Source: Anaerocolumna sp. AGMB13025 (GTDB lineage: Bacteria > Bacillota > Clostridia > Lachnospirales > Lachnospiraceae). Taken from it: a stretch of DNA of 64,000 bases. Position 1 is the first letter of the stretch. Every line of letters starts with the position of its first letter. This document shows, piece by piece, positions 17,669 to 26,815 of the stretch. The notes under the pieces are model-generated. The model made no database searches, was not told where the DNA came from, and was given only the letters and a program-made list of their open reading frames with translations. Where the stretch lies: positions 306,001 through 370,000 of the forward strand of contig NZ_CP121445.1 of assembly GCF_029689925.1 (NCBI RefSeq), written 5' to 3'. Both the position numbers and the translations under genes were made by a program.

Positions 17669-19030
17669 ATGGCAGACCAGATTTGGTTAAATAAGTATCG
17701 GATCATAAAATTATTAGGGCGTGGGGGCAGTGCCGAGGTGTATTTGGCGGAACATATAAAGCTAAAAACCCTCAGAGCAATCAAGCGAATTAGAAAAGAT
17801 AATATCCTCCACGAACAATTACTTAGCGAAGCTTATATTCTTAAGAATCTAAAACACTCCTGTATACCGGTTATCTATGATTTTGAAGAGGATGAGAACA
17901 ATTCATACATCATTGAACAGTATATAGAAGGTGTATCTTTAACGGTATTAAAAGAACAGCAATACCTTAAGTTTAAAGAAAATCTTATTATCGATTTTGC
18001 AATTCAGATCTGTGATTTATTACTATATTTATATTCCCTGGATAATCCAATTTTATATTTAGATTTAAAACCGGATAACATTATTATTATGGATCAGACA
18101 GTTAAGCTGATTGACTTTGGTGCGTCCGGTTCAAAAGAGCAATTAAAGGAAAGAACGTTTTCAGTAGGAACGAAAGGATATGCAGCTCCTGAGTTATATA
18201 CTGTGAATATGCCGGATGAGCGGACGGATATTTACGGGATTGGATCCCTGCTTTTTTACATGGCTGCCGGGAGGTCTTATGACAGACAGCTTTCGAAAAA
18301 AATTCAAAGAAAATTCTTAAAGCACTGCTCCAAAGCATTGCAGCATATTATATTTCAGAATCTGCGTTATAACCCGTTTCTCAGATATTCTTCTGTATTC
18401 ATTCTAAAAAATAAATTATCAGGTATAAATCGTAAAAATCCAACAGGTAATTCTCCCACCACCAAACCATTAAGCATAGCCGTTGCCGGTACGCAGCATA
18501 GAATTGGGGTAACCCATCTGGCTATCCTTATCACAACCTATTTAAATAAATATGGTAAGAATGCTTTTTATATGGAAAAGAATGATTCAGGCCATATACT
18601 AAAAGTGTTGAACAGATATCAGAATATAAAGACGATAAATGGTATCTGCAGGCTGTTTCACTGCAAGATAATCCTTGAGTATGCTGCGAATGATTTCCTT
18701 AAGGAAGAAGACTGTCCGGTTACGGTTATGGATTACGCAACATTACATACTAAAAATCTGGAAGAGTTTTTAGAAGCAGATATCAAGCTGGTAATATCCG
18801 GTGCAAAGGAATGGGAGCTAGAGGCAGCGGAGGAAGTGCTTAAACTGCTAAGGGATGAGAAGAACATAAAGTTTTTATTCAACTTTTTAGATGGCAACCA
18901 ATACAGATCAATTTTAAAACATATGGACAGGCTGGATTGTCAGCGGATTCCTTATGAACCCAACCCATTTACATGGAAGAATAATGAATATTTGGAGGAT
19001 TTCATAAAGAATATAGCTGATGGCGTATAA
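17669..19030 (+). CDS. Hanks-type Ser/Thr protein kinase fused to an atypical MinD/ParA-like domain
   Basis: 453 residues. The kinase domain (1-~250) has the glycine loop GRGGSAEVYLAEH (18-30), Lys39 in RAIKRI, Glu54, the catalytic loop YLDLKPDN (the Asp is kept, but HRD is changed to YLD), DFG (~149) and an APE-like AAPEL (~173). After a short linker, residues ~268-453 resemble a MinD/ParA fold: LSIAVAGTQHRIGVTHLAIL sits where the deviant Walker A would be, but lacks its lysines. There is no transmembrane helix or PASTA domain, unlike PrkC. The next gene has the same GVTHL motif, so the two are probably partners. GGAAAGGAGAG precedes the start. Confidence 0.85.
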   Translation: MADQIWLNKYRIIKLLGRGGSAEVYLAEHIKLKTLRAIKRIRKDNILHEQLLSEAYILKNLKHSCIPVIYDFEEDENNSYIIEQYIEGVSLTVLKEQQYLKFKENLIIDFAIQICDLLLYLYSLDNPILYLDLKPDNIIIMDQTVKLIDFGASGSKEQLKERTFSVGTKGYAAPELYTVNMPDERTDIYGIGSLLFYMAAGRSYDRQLSKKIQRKFLKHCSKALQHIIFQNLRYNPFLRYSSVFILKNKLSGINRKNPTGNSPTTKPLSIAVAGTQHRIGVTHLAILITTYLNKYGKNAFYMEKNDSGHILKVLNRYQNIKTINGICRLFHCKIILEYAANDFLKEEDCPVTVMDYATLHTKNLEEFLEADIKLVISGAKEWELEAAEEVLKLLRDEKNIKFLFNFLDGNQYRSILKHMDRLDCQRIPYEPNPFTWKNNEYLEDFIKNIADGV

Positions 19031-19055
19031 GTTAAATAGGATAGGAGTACCCTTT

Positions 19056-19682
19056 ATGCTGCGAAAACCAATATTAATGAACAAACTGAATAAGGAAAAG
19101 TCACAAGGGAAACTAGTCATCGGGTTAATCGGTACCCACACCGGTGCCGGGGTAACCCACCTTGGAATATTACTGGCGGTCTACTTAAGTGAATGCCTGG
19201 GGCATAAAACTGCTTTTATAGAATGCGGTGGAAACAATGACTTAAAGCATTTGCAGGAACACTTCTTTCATCCCGAAGAGGAGCAGTATAACCAGGAGTC
19301 CTTTACCCTTAACCGGGTAACCTTTCATAAGAATAAAAGGTTACAGGGACTGCCGGAAATTATAGGTGATAAGTATGACTGTGTTATCCTGGATTTGGGC
19401 ACGGATTTGGCAAAGCACAAAAGTGAATTCCTGAGATGTGATAAAAAAATAGTAATCGGCAGCCTGGCTGTGTGGAAAACTCACGAATTAGAGAAATTTA
19501 TCAATATAACCGCTCCTATTAAAAACTGTGAACAATGGATTTACGCCATACCGTTTGCAACAAAGAAAACAGTAAGGGAGGCTGAGAAAAAGTATAAAAG
19601 GATAATCCAGGGGGTACCTTATGAGCCGGACCCATTTCTTTTAACCGGAAATATCATAAGGTTGTTTCAGAAATTAATATAA
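19056..19682 (+). CDS. MinD/ParA-like P-loop protein with GVTHL motif
   Basis: 208 residues from the ATG at 19056 (ATAGGAG 9 nt upstream). An ATG at 19020, overlapping the kinase gene, would add 12 residues but has no close ribosome site. The N-terminal strand and loop VIGLIGTHTGAGVTHLGILL is the MinD-type start with the Walker lysine replaced, as in the C-terminal half of the kinase. Later YDCVILDLGTD matches the Walker B position. Both proteins end with a similar YEPDPF/YEPNPF motif, so this gene and the kinase C-terminus are paralogous. The function is unknown. Confidence 0.7.
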   Translation: MLRKPILMNKLNKEKSQGKLVIGLIGTHTGAGVTHLGILLAVYLSECLGHKTAFIECGGNNDLKHLQEHFFHPEEEQYNQESFTLNRVTFHKNKRLQGLPEIIGDKYDCVILDLGTDLAKHKSEFLRCDKKIVIGSLAVWKTHELEKFINITAPIKNCEQWIYAIPFATKKTVREAEKKYKRIIQGVPYEPDPFLLTGNIIRLFQKLI

Positions 19683-20399
19683 TCAAAGGGAAGTATAGTT
19701 CCGTTTTGAATGAATATAAGTAAGCTTTTGGTAAGTATGACATATCACAAATGACCTTCTTATCCATAAATAAAACAGGTTGAAAGAATTGCCTTCCAGT
19801 GGGAAGAATCTTTCCACCCTTTGATACCCTGCATATTTTTATATTGTTTAAAAAGGAACTGCCCGGGATAAAATAACTGTTATAAGGCCTGTCAACCGTA
19901 TCCTCAATGCTAAGGACAGATAACCTGACAAATGACTAAGCTGTATGATTGATAGATTAAAGAAGAACTTTACCAATCAATTAAGGTAGGTCAGAGATAT
20001 GGTTATGTTAAAGAGCTGGCTTATGATAAAGATAAGCCAAATAACCCGGGCAAATACTGCCCTGTAAATACTTGCCCAGATACTGCCCTGCACATACTAC
20101 CCGGGCAGATACTGCCCTGTATATGCTGCCCTGTATATAACGCCGTGGAATACAGACCGTATCACAACCTATAGTTGAAAAAGACCGTTGCGAAATTGGA
20201 TACTTTCTTTTGCAGCGGCCCTTTCTTTTTACATCAGATTTTTCTAAATCTGACAAATATTTATGTATTAAGACTTATTTAAGTATTTTTTTGTAAAAAA
20301 GTCGATTTAAATAATGACGGTATGTTAATTCAATGCTATAATAGGATAGGTGAATCGGTACTATTTAAGCAGTACCTATATTATTTCAGGAGGATTGGT
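19683..20399. other. Long intergenic region with degenerate GC-rich repeats
   Basis: No convincing gene. At about 20045-20140, ATACTGCCCTG recurs at 20053, 20080 and 20109, with partial forms between. It is the only GC-rich patch nearby. A hairpin with a T-rich tail follows at 20183. A promoter for the GH18 gene must lie at ~20290-20390. Confidence 0.6.
20183..20231 (+). terminator. Probable terminator
   Basis: GACCGTTGCGAA pairs with TTTGCAGCGGCC (one mismatch, wobbles) and is followed by CTTTCTTTTT. Confidence 0.55.
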
Positions 20400-22106
20400 A
20401 TGGATAGAAGAGGAAAGCAGGCGATCATCGGCACTTTAATAGCATTGGTCTTATTTGCCGTAATAATTGGAGCTGCTATAATTAAGAAATTTACGCCCAG
20501 CAATCAGGTAATGAATCTGACGGACTATTATAAATTGAATACACAGGAAGTAGCGGTAATCCTGCAGGATAAAATCTATGATAAAAAGGCTTTGTCTGAA
20601 GGGGGGACTATTTATCTGGATTATGACACTGTAACCGGATTGTTGAATAAACGGTTTTATTGGGACGCCAATGAGAACCTTCTAAGTTATACTACCCCAA
20701 CGGAAATAATTAAAGCAGAAGCAGGCAGTAAAGACTATACCGTTAATGAAGATAAAAATGAAATGGATTATCCTGTTGTTATCCGAAAGGGTGAAGTTCC
20801 CTATATCGCCCTTGATTTCGTTAAGCAGTATTCGGACATGCGTTATGAATACTTTAGTACTCCTGACCGTATTGTTATACAATACCAATGGGGGGATTAT
20901 TTATTTACCAAAGTGAAAAAGGATTCCAAACTCAGATATGAACCAGATATTAAAAGTGATATACTTGCAGAACTTAAGGCAGAGGATCTTTTGTCTTATG
21001 TGGATACCAGCGAAGTGGTAAAAAACGGTTTTAGCAAGGTAATGACTAAGGATGGGATTATTGGTTATGTACAGAGCAAATATGTGGAAGAATCTTATTA
21101 TGATTCGGTAAAAAGTGACTTTAAAGCACCAGAGTATACTCATATCAAAGAGGACGGAGCAGTCAATCTGGTCTGGCATCAGGTAACCAATCGGGATGCT
21201 AATAACAACCTTACCAAATTAATAAATAAAACCAAAGGTGTGACGGCTATATCTCCCACCTGGTTTACTATAACAGACAGTACAGGGAATATAGCTTCCC
21301 TTGCGGATAAAAGCTATGTGGAAAAAGCACATTCCCTGGGTATTAAGGTGTGGGCCCTGGTGGATGATTTTAATACGGAGGTTAGTATGACAGAGTTACT
21401 GTCCCATACCTCATCCAGGGAGAAATTAATTCAGGAGTTATTAAAGGAAGCAAAAGAGTATGATTTAGATGGTATTAACATCGACTTTGAGAAAATACCG
21501 GAGGGAGCCGGTATACACTATATCCAGTTTATCAGGGAACTTTCTGTAACGTGCAGGAATGAAGGAATCGTATTATCGATCGACAATTATGTTCCTTCCA
21601 GTTATACCACATATTATGACCGTGAAGAACAGGGAATTGTTGCAGATTATGTAGTAATAATGGCTTATGACGAACACCACGCCGGTTCCGAGGAAAGTGG
21701 TTCTGTATCCTCTCTTGGCTTTGTTGATAATGCCATTACTAATATTTTGGAAATGGTTCCAAAAGAAAGAGTTATTATGGGGATTCCCTTCTATACAAGG
21801 CAGTGGAAGGAAACCACAGAAGATAACGGCAGTATATCCGTTTCTTCCGAAGCTTTTGGAATGGTAAATGCCCAGTCTGTATTAGAGAATAATGGAGTAG
21901 AACCAAAATGGGATGAAAAAACCGGTCAATATTACGGTGAATATGAAAAAGACGGCGCAACATATAAAATCTGGCTGGAAGAAGAAGACTCCATCGAAGC
22001 CAAATTAAAACTCATAAATAAGGCAGGTATGGCAGGTATCGCTTGCTGGAAGTTAGGTCTTGAGGACAGTAAAATCTGGAATATAATTAATAAATATATA
22101 AAATAG
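20400..22106 (+). CDS. Membrane-anchored GH18-family glycosidase with SH3-like domain
   Basis: 568 residues from the ATG at 20400, which follows CAGGAGGATTGGT. An upstream in-frame ATG at 20322 would add 26 residues that do not fit a signal anchor. An N-terminal membrane anchor (~8-28) and a ~150-residue domain lead to an SH3b-like segment (~180-255), then a GH18 barrel (~265-568). The catalytic motif DGINIDFEKIP carries the acid Glu at ~363. GH18 enzymes with such anchors act on peptidoglycan N-acetylglucosaminyl bonds (the SleL/YaaH group) or chitin. The next gene is cwlD, so a role in spore-cortex or wall peptidoglycan is the better guess. Confidence 0.88.
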   Translation: MDRRGKQAIIGTLIALVLFAVIIGAAIIKKFTPSNQVMNLTDYYKLNTQEVAVILQDKIYDKKALSEGGTIYLDYDTVTGLLNKRFYWDANENLLSYTTPTEIIKAEAGSKDYTVNEDKNEMDYPVVIRKGEVPYIALDFVKQYSDMRYEYFSTPDRIVIQYQWGDYLFTKVKKDSKLRYEPDIKSDILAELKAEDLLSYVDTSEVVKNGFSKVMTKDGIIGYVQSKYVEESYYDSVKSDFKAPEYTHIKEDGAVNLVWHQVTNRDANNNLTKLINKTKGVTAISPTWFTITDSTGNIASLADKSYVEKAHSLGIKVWALVDDFNTEVSMTELLSHTSSREKLIQELLKEAKEYDLDGINIDFEKIPEGAGIHYIQFIRELSVTCRNEGIVLSIDNYVPSSYTTYYDREEQGIVADYVVIMAYDEHHAGSEESGSVSSLGFVDNAITNILEMVPKERVIMGIPFYTRQWKETTEDNGSISVSSEAFGMVNAQSVLENNGVEPKWDEKTGQYYGEYEKDGATYKIWLEEEDSIEAKLKLINKAGMAGIACWKLGLEDSKIWNIINKYIK

Positions 22107-22174
22107 ACAACTCTATTCATAGCAGGGTCTTTCTTTTCATAGAATATACTAAAGTCTGGAATCTGGTAAAGGTT

Positions 22175-22948
22175 ATGAAAAGGAAAGGATTTAAAAAATA
22201 TTTTAATATTTTGTTTTTTATTATGGTGGCGTTAGCTGTCATTTTGTTGGCCAATCCGGCAATTGATGTTATGAAACGAGCGGAACATGCAATAAGACCG
22301 GCAGAACAAACCGGAGAAAAGGAATCAGGAAGTTCACCGGATAGTAAGATGAAAAGACATGAAATATCAATTGTTTTAGACGCCGGTCATGGAGGACGGG
22401 ACCCCGGCAAGGTAGGTATTAACGGGGCACTGGAAAAAGATATTAATTTAAGTATTGCTAAGAAATTAAAGACCCTGCTGGAGCAAAATGATATTAATGT
22501 AATTATGGTACGGGAGGATGACAGCGGTTTGTACTCGGACAGCGACCCTAATAAAAAAGTGGCAGATATGAGAAACCGGGTTGATTTAATTAATAAGAGC
22601 AATGCGGTATTAGCAATTAGTATACATCAGAATAGTTTTACCCAGGAAAGTATTAAGGGCTCCCAGGTGTTTTATTATAATAATTCCAGGGAGGGTAAAG
22701 AATTTGCAGAGACGATGCAGGAACAGTTAAAGAAAAGCTTAAAGGACGGCAATAAACGTGTAGCAAAAGCCAATGACAGCTATTATATGCTTAAAAAAGT
22801 GGAATGCCCCATTGTTATTGTGGAATGTGGTTATTTGTCCAACAGTACGGAAGCAACCCTGTTAACAGAGGAGAGTTACCAGGAGGAAATGGCATTTGCC
22901 ATACATCTGGGCCTTCTTTCCTACCTAAATGGCTATCAGGGCAAATAA
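22175..22948 (+). CDS. cwlD: N-acetylmuramoyl-L-alanine amidase, CwlD type
   Basis: 257 residues: an N-terminal anchor (~10-28) and an Amidase_3 domain (~65-255). The zinc ligands are clear: LDAGHGGRDPG (His), E in ALEKDINLS, SIHQN (His), and the catalytic Glu in VIVECGYLSN. The length and anchor match CwlD, which with PdaA makes muramic-delta-lactam in the spore cortex. TAAAGG lies close before the ATG. It follows the GH18 gene by 68 nt, probably in one operon. A general AmiC-like amidase is the alternative. Confidence 0.88.
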   Translation: MKRKGFKKYFNILFFIMVALAVILLANPAIDVMKRAEHAIRPAEQTGEKESGSSPDSKMKRHEISIVLDAGHGGRDPGKVGINGALEKDINLSIAKKLKTLLEQNDINVIMVREDDSGLYSDSDPNKKVADMRNRVDLINKSNAVLAISIHQNSFTQESIKGSQVFYYNNSREGKEFAETMQEQLKKSLKDGNKRVAKANDSYYMLKKVECPIVIVECGYLSNSTEATLLTEESYQEEMAFAIHLGLLSYLNGYQGK

Positions 22949-23000
22949 TGATGGAATAATACATTCGTTAGTGCTATAATGTCATTTGATAATATAAATA

Positions 23001-23019
23001 GACTCCTTTTGGGAGTTTT
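23001..23019 (+). terminator. Short terminator after cwlD
   Basis: GACTCC TTTTG GGAGT followed by TTT. The stem is small, so this is tentative. Confidence 0.45.
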
Positions 23020-23066
23020 GCATCGTGGATAACCAGGGATTACTACTGGACTGATAAGTAACCGGA

Positions 23067-24206
23067 ATGGATATAAAGATGAGTACAAAGATGAATGCAA
23101 AAACGAAAGAAAAGCTGAATACAGAAGCAAATGCGAAGATGAATAAGAAAATAAATACCAGGATAGTAACAATAGATAGCAGTAATATCAATCAAACGGA
23201 TATAGAAGAAGCAGCAGAGGTTTTACGAAAAGGGGGACTGGTGGCATTTCCTACGGAAACCGTATATGGCTTGGGAGCAGACGGTTTAGATGGGAATGCC
23301 TCCAAAAAGATATATGAGGCCAAAGGCAGACCATCAGATAACCCTTTGATTCTTCACATAGCGGATTTAGAGGCTCTTAAGGAACTCACTGCGGACTGTC
23401 CGGAAAATGGAATTAAACTTGCGAAAGCCTTCTGGCCCGGTCCTCTTACCTTAATATTTAATAAAAGCAGCAAGGTACCCTATAGTACTACGGGTGGTTT
23501 GGATACGGTTGCAATCAGAATGCCCTCCCATCCCATTGCCAGGGAATTAATAAAAAGGTCCGGTCTATATATTGCTGCACCCAGTGCCAATATATCCGGC
23601 AGACCCAGTCCAACCAGGGCAGCCCATGTAATTGAAGATTTTAATGGAATCATTGATATGATTATAGATGGAGGAATGGTGGAAATCGGACTTGAATCTA
23701 CCATAGTAGATGTAACCTCAGCTGTACCGGTTATTTTAAGACCGGGCTATATTACCGCAGGGATGATATCAGAGATCATAGGTGAAGTTGAATTTGACAA
23801 AGCGGTCCTTGCTAAAGTACAGGACTTAAGCATAAAACCCAAGGCACCCGGCATGAAGTATAAGCACTATGCACCAAAGGGTGATCTTACCATTTATGAA
23901 GGTAATAGTGATAATGTGATAAGAGCAATTAATATAATTACCAAAGAAAAAATGAAATCTGGTTTTAAAGTTGGAATTATTGCCACGGATGAAACCTATG
24001 CCCTTTACGAAGAGGGCATAGTTAAGACCATTGGAACACGAAAAGATGAAAGCACTATAGCCAGGGGTTTGTTTGAAATTTTAAGAGAGTTTGATTCCGA
24101 AGGAGCAGACTATATTTTTACGGAAAGTTTTGATAATAACCAGTTAGGACAAGCCATAATGAACCGGTTGTTAAAAGCCGCAGGGTATCATATCGAAAAA
24201 GTTTAG
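23067..24206 (+). CDS. sua5: L-threonylcarbamoyladenylate synthase (Sua5/YwlC type)
   Basis: 379 residues. The YrdC domain (~35-235) contains GGLVAFPTETVYGLGADG, the nucleotide-binding KxR/SxN pocket AKGRPSDNPLI and PSANISGRPSPT. The C-terminal Sua5 domain (~260-379) follows PGMKYKHYAP. The enzyme makes threonylcarbamoyl-AMP for the t6A37 modification of ANN-decoding tRNAs. The first ~30 residues (repeats of KMN/KTK) are unusual and come from a local degenerate repeat. The true start may be a later ATG such as 23139; no ribosome site decides it. sua5-ywlE-rpiB is the Bacillus gene order. Confidence 0.92.
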   Translation: MDIKMSTKMNAKTKEKLNTEANAKMNKKINTRIVTIDSSNINQTDIEEAAEVLRKGGLVAFPTETVYGLGADGLDGNASKKIYEAKGRPSDNPLILHIADLEALKELTADCPENGIKLAKAFWPGPLTLIFNKSSKVPYSTTGGLDTVAIRMPSHPIARELIKRSGLYIAAPSANISGRPSPTRAAHVIEDFNGIIDMIIDGGMVEIGLESTIVDVTSAVPVILRPGYITAGMISEIIGEVEFDKAVLAKVQDLSIKPKAPGMKYKHYAPKGDLTIYEGNSDNVIRAINIITKEKMKSGFKVGIIATDETYALYEEGIVKTIGTRKDESTIARGLFEILREFDSEGADYIFTESFDNNQLGQAIMNRLLKAAGYHIEKV

Positions 24207-24273
24207 GACTGGTTCAATTAAAGTTAAAATCAGGATGGATATTATCAGTCTCATATCCGGAAAAGAGGTTTAT

Positions 24274-24732
24274 ATGATTAAATATGAAAAAATCATATTT
24301 GTATGCACCGGTAATACTTGCAGGAGTCCAATGGCAGAAACAATATATAAAAGTCTGGAAACCAACAGTGATATAAAGGTTATGTCCAGAGGACTGGTAG
24401 TGCTGTTTTCAGAGCCCTCCAATCCAAAGGCAGATACGGTTTTAAAAAGCCATAATCTACAGCTTGAGGGACATATTTCAAAAGGGCTTAAGAATTCAGA
24501 TATTGATGAGAATACTCTTATACTTACCATGACAGACAAACAGAAAAAAAGTGTCCTTGAGACCTTCCATAATACAGATAATGTTTATACAATTAAAGAA
24601 TTTGTAGGGGAAAGCGGTGATGTTACCGATCCTTATGGCGGAACGTTAATTGATTATGAAGAATGTTATATCGAACTTGCACGAATAGTGAAAAAAACCG
24701 TATATAAACTTAACGAGGAGGAAATCGTATGA
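24274..24732 (+). CDS. ywlE: Low-molecular-weight protein phosphatase, probable protein-arginine phosphatase
   Basis: 152 residues from the ATG at 24274 (AAAGAGG before it). An in-frame ATG at 24235 is weaker. The P-loop CTGNTCRSPMA has the Thr after the Asn that distinguishes arginine phosphatases (YwlE) from tyrosine LMW-PTPs. The general acid lies in VTDPYGGT. YwlE reverses McsB protein-arginine phosphorylation, the mark that sends proteins to ClpCP. Position between sua5 and rpiB matches B. subtilis ywlC-ywlE-ywlF. It overlaps rpiB by 4 nt. Confidence 0.88.
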   Translation: MIKYEKIIFVCTGNTCRSPMAETIYKSLETNSDIKVMSRGLVVLFSEPSNPKADTVLKSHNLQLEGHISKGLKNSDIDENTLILTMTDKQKKSVLETFHNTDNVYTIKEFVGESGDVTDPYGGTLIDYEECYIELARIVKKTVYKLNEEEIV

Positions 24733-25157
24733 TAGCAATTGGTTGTGACCACGGTGGTTTTGAATTAAAGCAGGAAGTAATGGAACATTTAAAGTCAAGA
24801 AGTATAGAATATAAGGATTTTGGTACTTACACCAACGAATCCTGTGATTACCCGGTATATGCAAAAAAAGTGGCGGAAGCTGTTTTAAGCAAAGAATGTG
24901 AACTTGGCATCTTAATCTGTGGAACTGGAATCGGTATTTCCATTGCTGCCAATAAGATCAAAGGAATCCGTGCAGCCCTCTGCCATGACTGTTTCAGCGC
25001 AGAAGCCACCAAATCCCATAATGATGCTAATATTCTTGCTATGGGAGCCAGGGTAGTGGGTGCCGGCCACGCACTGAAGATTGTGGATACATTCCTTGAT
25101 ACTCCTTTTTCTAATGATGAAAGGCATATCAGAAGGATTAATTTAATTGAAGATTAA
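24729..25157 (+). CDS. rpiB: Ribose-5-phosphate isomerase B
   Basis: 142 residues, the usual size. The N-terminal IGCDHGGFELK, GICGTGIGISIAANKI-type loop (ILICGTGIGISIAANK) with the catalytic Cys, and HNDANILAMGARV are the RpiB/LacAB signature. It interconverts ribose-5-phosphate and ribulose-5-phosphate in the pentose phosphate pathway. It starts inside the stop of ywlE (ATGA), so translation is coupled. Last gene of the operon; a large palindromic repeat begins 51 nt after its stop. Confidence 0.95.
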   Translation: MIAIGCDHGGFELKQEVMEHLKSRSIEYKDFGTYTNESCDYPVYAKKVAEAVLSKECELGILICGTGIGISIAANKIKGIRAALCHDCFSAEATKSHNDANILAMGARVVGAGHALKIVDTFLDTPFSNDERHIRRINLIED

Positions 25158-25207
25158 TTGAAGGCTTCAGGTGGTTTAGTGTTTATCTTGAAGTTTAAGT
25201 TTATTGG

Positions 25208-25490
25208 ATACTTGATAAAATCAGTTTTTTAGGCTGTGAAGAAAGCATCGATTATGATATCTTTCATAAGCTTAGTATTCTTCGTCTGAATTCATTAATG
25301 ACTTTTGCAGGTGGCAAAGCAAGAGTGAGAAGGCACAAACTCCTCGCAGAGCTCGTCAGACAGTGTGCCTTCTCACTCTGAGCCACCTGCAAAAGTCATA
25401 AATGAATTGGCAGACTCAGAATTAAGCGCTTATGAAAGATATCATAATCATGCTTTCTTATTAGGGGTTATTAGCTGATTTTATCAAGTG
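25208..25490. repeat. Large palindromic repeat, copy B
   Basis: A 283-bp inverted repeat. ATACTTGATAAAATCAG opens it and CTGATTTTATCAAGTG closes it. The arms pair again at GATTATGATATCTTTCATAA (and complement), at CATTAATGACTTTTGCAGGT, and at GAGTGAGAAGGC. The centre is CACAAACTCCTCGC-AGA-GCTCGTCAGACAGTGTG. The arms differ in sequence from copies A and C, but each copy pairs with itself. Confidence 0.92.
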
Positions 25491-25659
25491 TTTTTTATCT
25501 TTGAATTGTGTCTGTTTGGGTGATTAGAATAATTTATATCAATAATAAAGGGGCTGGCGTGGGGCGTGTGATGTCAAGGTTAACGGTTGATGTTATTAGT
25601 TAATGATGTTAGTTAATGTAGTTTATGATAAAAGTTTATGATAGAAGTTAATGTTGGAG

Positions 25660-26169
25660 TCAATTAACTTTTTTGATTACATAAAACATATCTTCATTAT
25701 TTCTGAATTTATGTAAGCCAATGCATTCCATACCGATTTTTTCAAGGACTTTGCGGGAGGCAATATTGTCAGGATGTGCCATACCATATATACATGATAT
25801 GTCGGTTGCTGCAAATGCTTTTCCTATGATTGCCCTTCCAAGTTCCGTAGCATATCCTTTTCCCCAATATCCTACACCTAATTTCCACTCAATTTCAGGC
25901 TGTTTTTCTTTATAGGGGTTAAGACCCGTCCGTCCGATTATTTTATTACTTCCCTTTAAAACCACAGCTCCATGAAATAATTCTAAAGTCTTAAAGTCTC
26001 TGTCAATCATATAACGAATGTAATTCTCAGTCTTTTCCATATCCCAGGCACTGTCCTCTGCATAGGTATGCACGAAATCATTTGACATGATGTCAAAAAG
26101 CGCCGGTATATCATAAAAGGACCATTGCCTGACAATGAGGCGTTCTGTTTCAAAGTATATCTGCTCCAT
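25660..26169 (-). CDS. RimJ/RimL-type GNAT acetyltransferase
   Basis: 169 residues with the Acetyltransf_3 layout: ETERLIVRQWSFYDIPALFDI at the start, LNPYKEKQPEIEWKLGVGYWGKGYATELGRAI (acetyl-CoA loop GKGYATE) and AHPDNIASRKVLEKIGME. This family acetylates N-termini of ribosomal proteins or small amines. Its real substrate cannot be told. AGGTATGAATGG precedes the ATG. It is monocistronic and stands alone between two palindromic repeats (B and D). Confidence 0.9.
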   Translation of the reverse strand: MEQIYFETERLIVRQWSFYDIPALFDIMSNDFVHTYAEDSAWDMEKTENYIRYMIDRDFKTLELFHGAVVLKGSNKIIGRTGLNPYKEKQPEIEWKLGVGYWGKGYATELGRAIIGKAFAATDISCIYGMAHPDNIASRKVLEKIGMECIGLHKFRNNEDMFYVIKKVN

Positions 26170-26296
26170 TCATACCTCCGAATAATTCATTTCCTTAAAG
26201 CATCACTATGCAGTGTAAGTTACAGCCCTACCTATGGACACCTGCTTATATTTTGACATGACCCCGGTGAAAAATCAAGCCTTACGCCTTGGTTTT

Positions 26297-26335
26297 AAGA
26301 GATATTAAGAGATATTAAGAGATATTAAGAGATAA
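26297..26335 (+). repeat. 10-bp tandem repeat
   Basis: GATATTAAGA is repeated three times in a row at 26301-26330, with partial copies on each side. Confidence 0.85.
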
Positions 26336-26386
26336 GTGGCTTAGCAATTTATTGTTTGAAAAAAATTCGGCTAAATCATAGACTAA

Positions 26387-26598
26387 GGCAGTATTCTGGT
26401 ATACTTGTAATTTTTTTGTATTGGAAAGGTTCCCATGTCACTAAAACTTGGAGAACCGCGCCAAGGAGGAAATGAGTAACTGTCTGAGCGTCAGCGAGTT
26501 TTACTCATTTCCTCCTGCTTTAAGCGGTTCACCAAGTTTTTTAGTGACATGAGGAATCTTTCCCTACAAAAAAATTACAAGTATACCAGAAAACTGCC
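26387..26598. repeat. Palindromic repeat, shorter relative (copy D)
   Basis: A 212-bp inverted repeat. The outer arms (GGCAGTATTCTGGTATACTT at 26387 and its complement at 26598) pair over 34 bp with one mismatch. Inner arms at CATGTCACTAAAACTTGG and GGAGGAAATGAGTAA also pair. The centre CTGTCTGAGCGTCAGCGAGT resembles the centre of copies A-C. The rest of 26599-26815 shows no gene. Confidence 0.9.
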
Positions 26599-26815
26599 GC
26601 CCCCCCTATAGACACATATTTCTTTTATCCTGCTTAATAAATATAAAATTTAATCAATTAACCACTGTTAACTTACTAGATTTGTATATATCGCAAGTTT
26701 CTGGGCAGAATATGGAAGAAGATATAATTGTATAACTGCAGTTCCAGAAAATGGACTTTATCGAGAAAGGTATTTGGAAAGGAAGTACCTGTATCATTTG
26801 GAGGTTAATAAAAAT

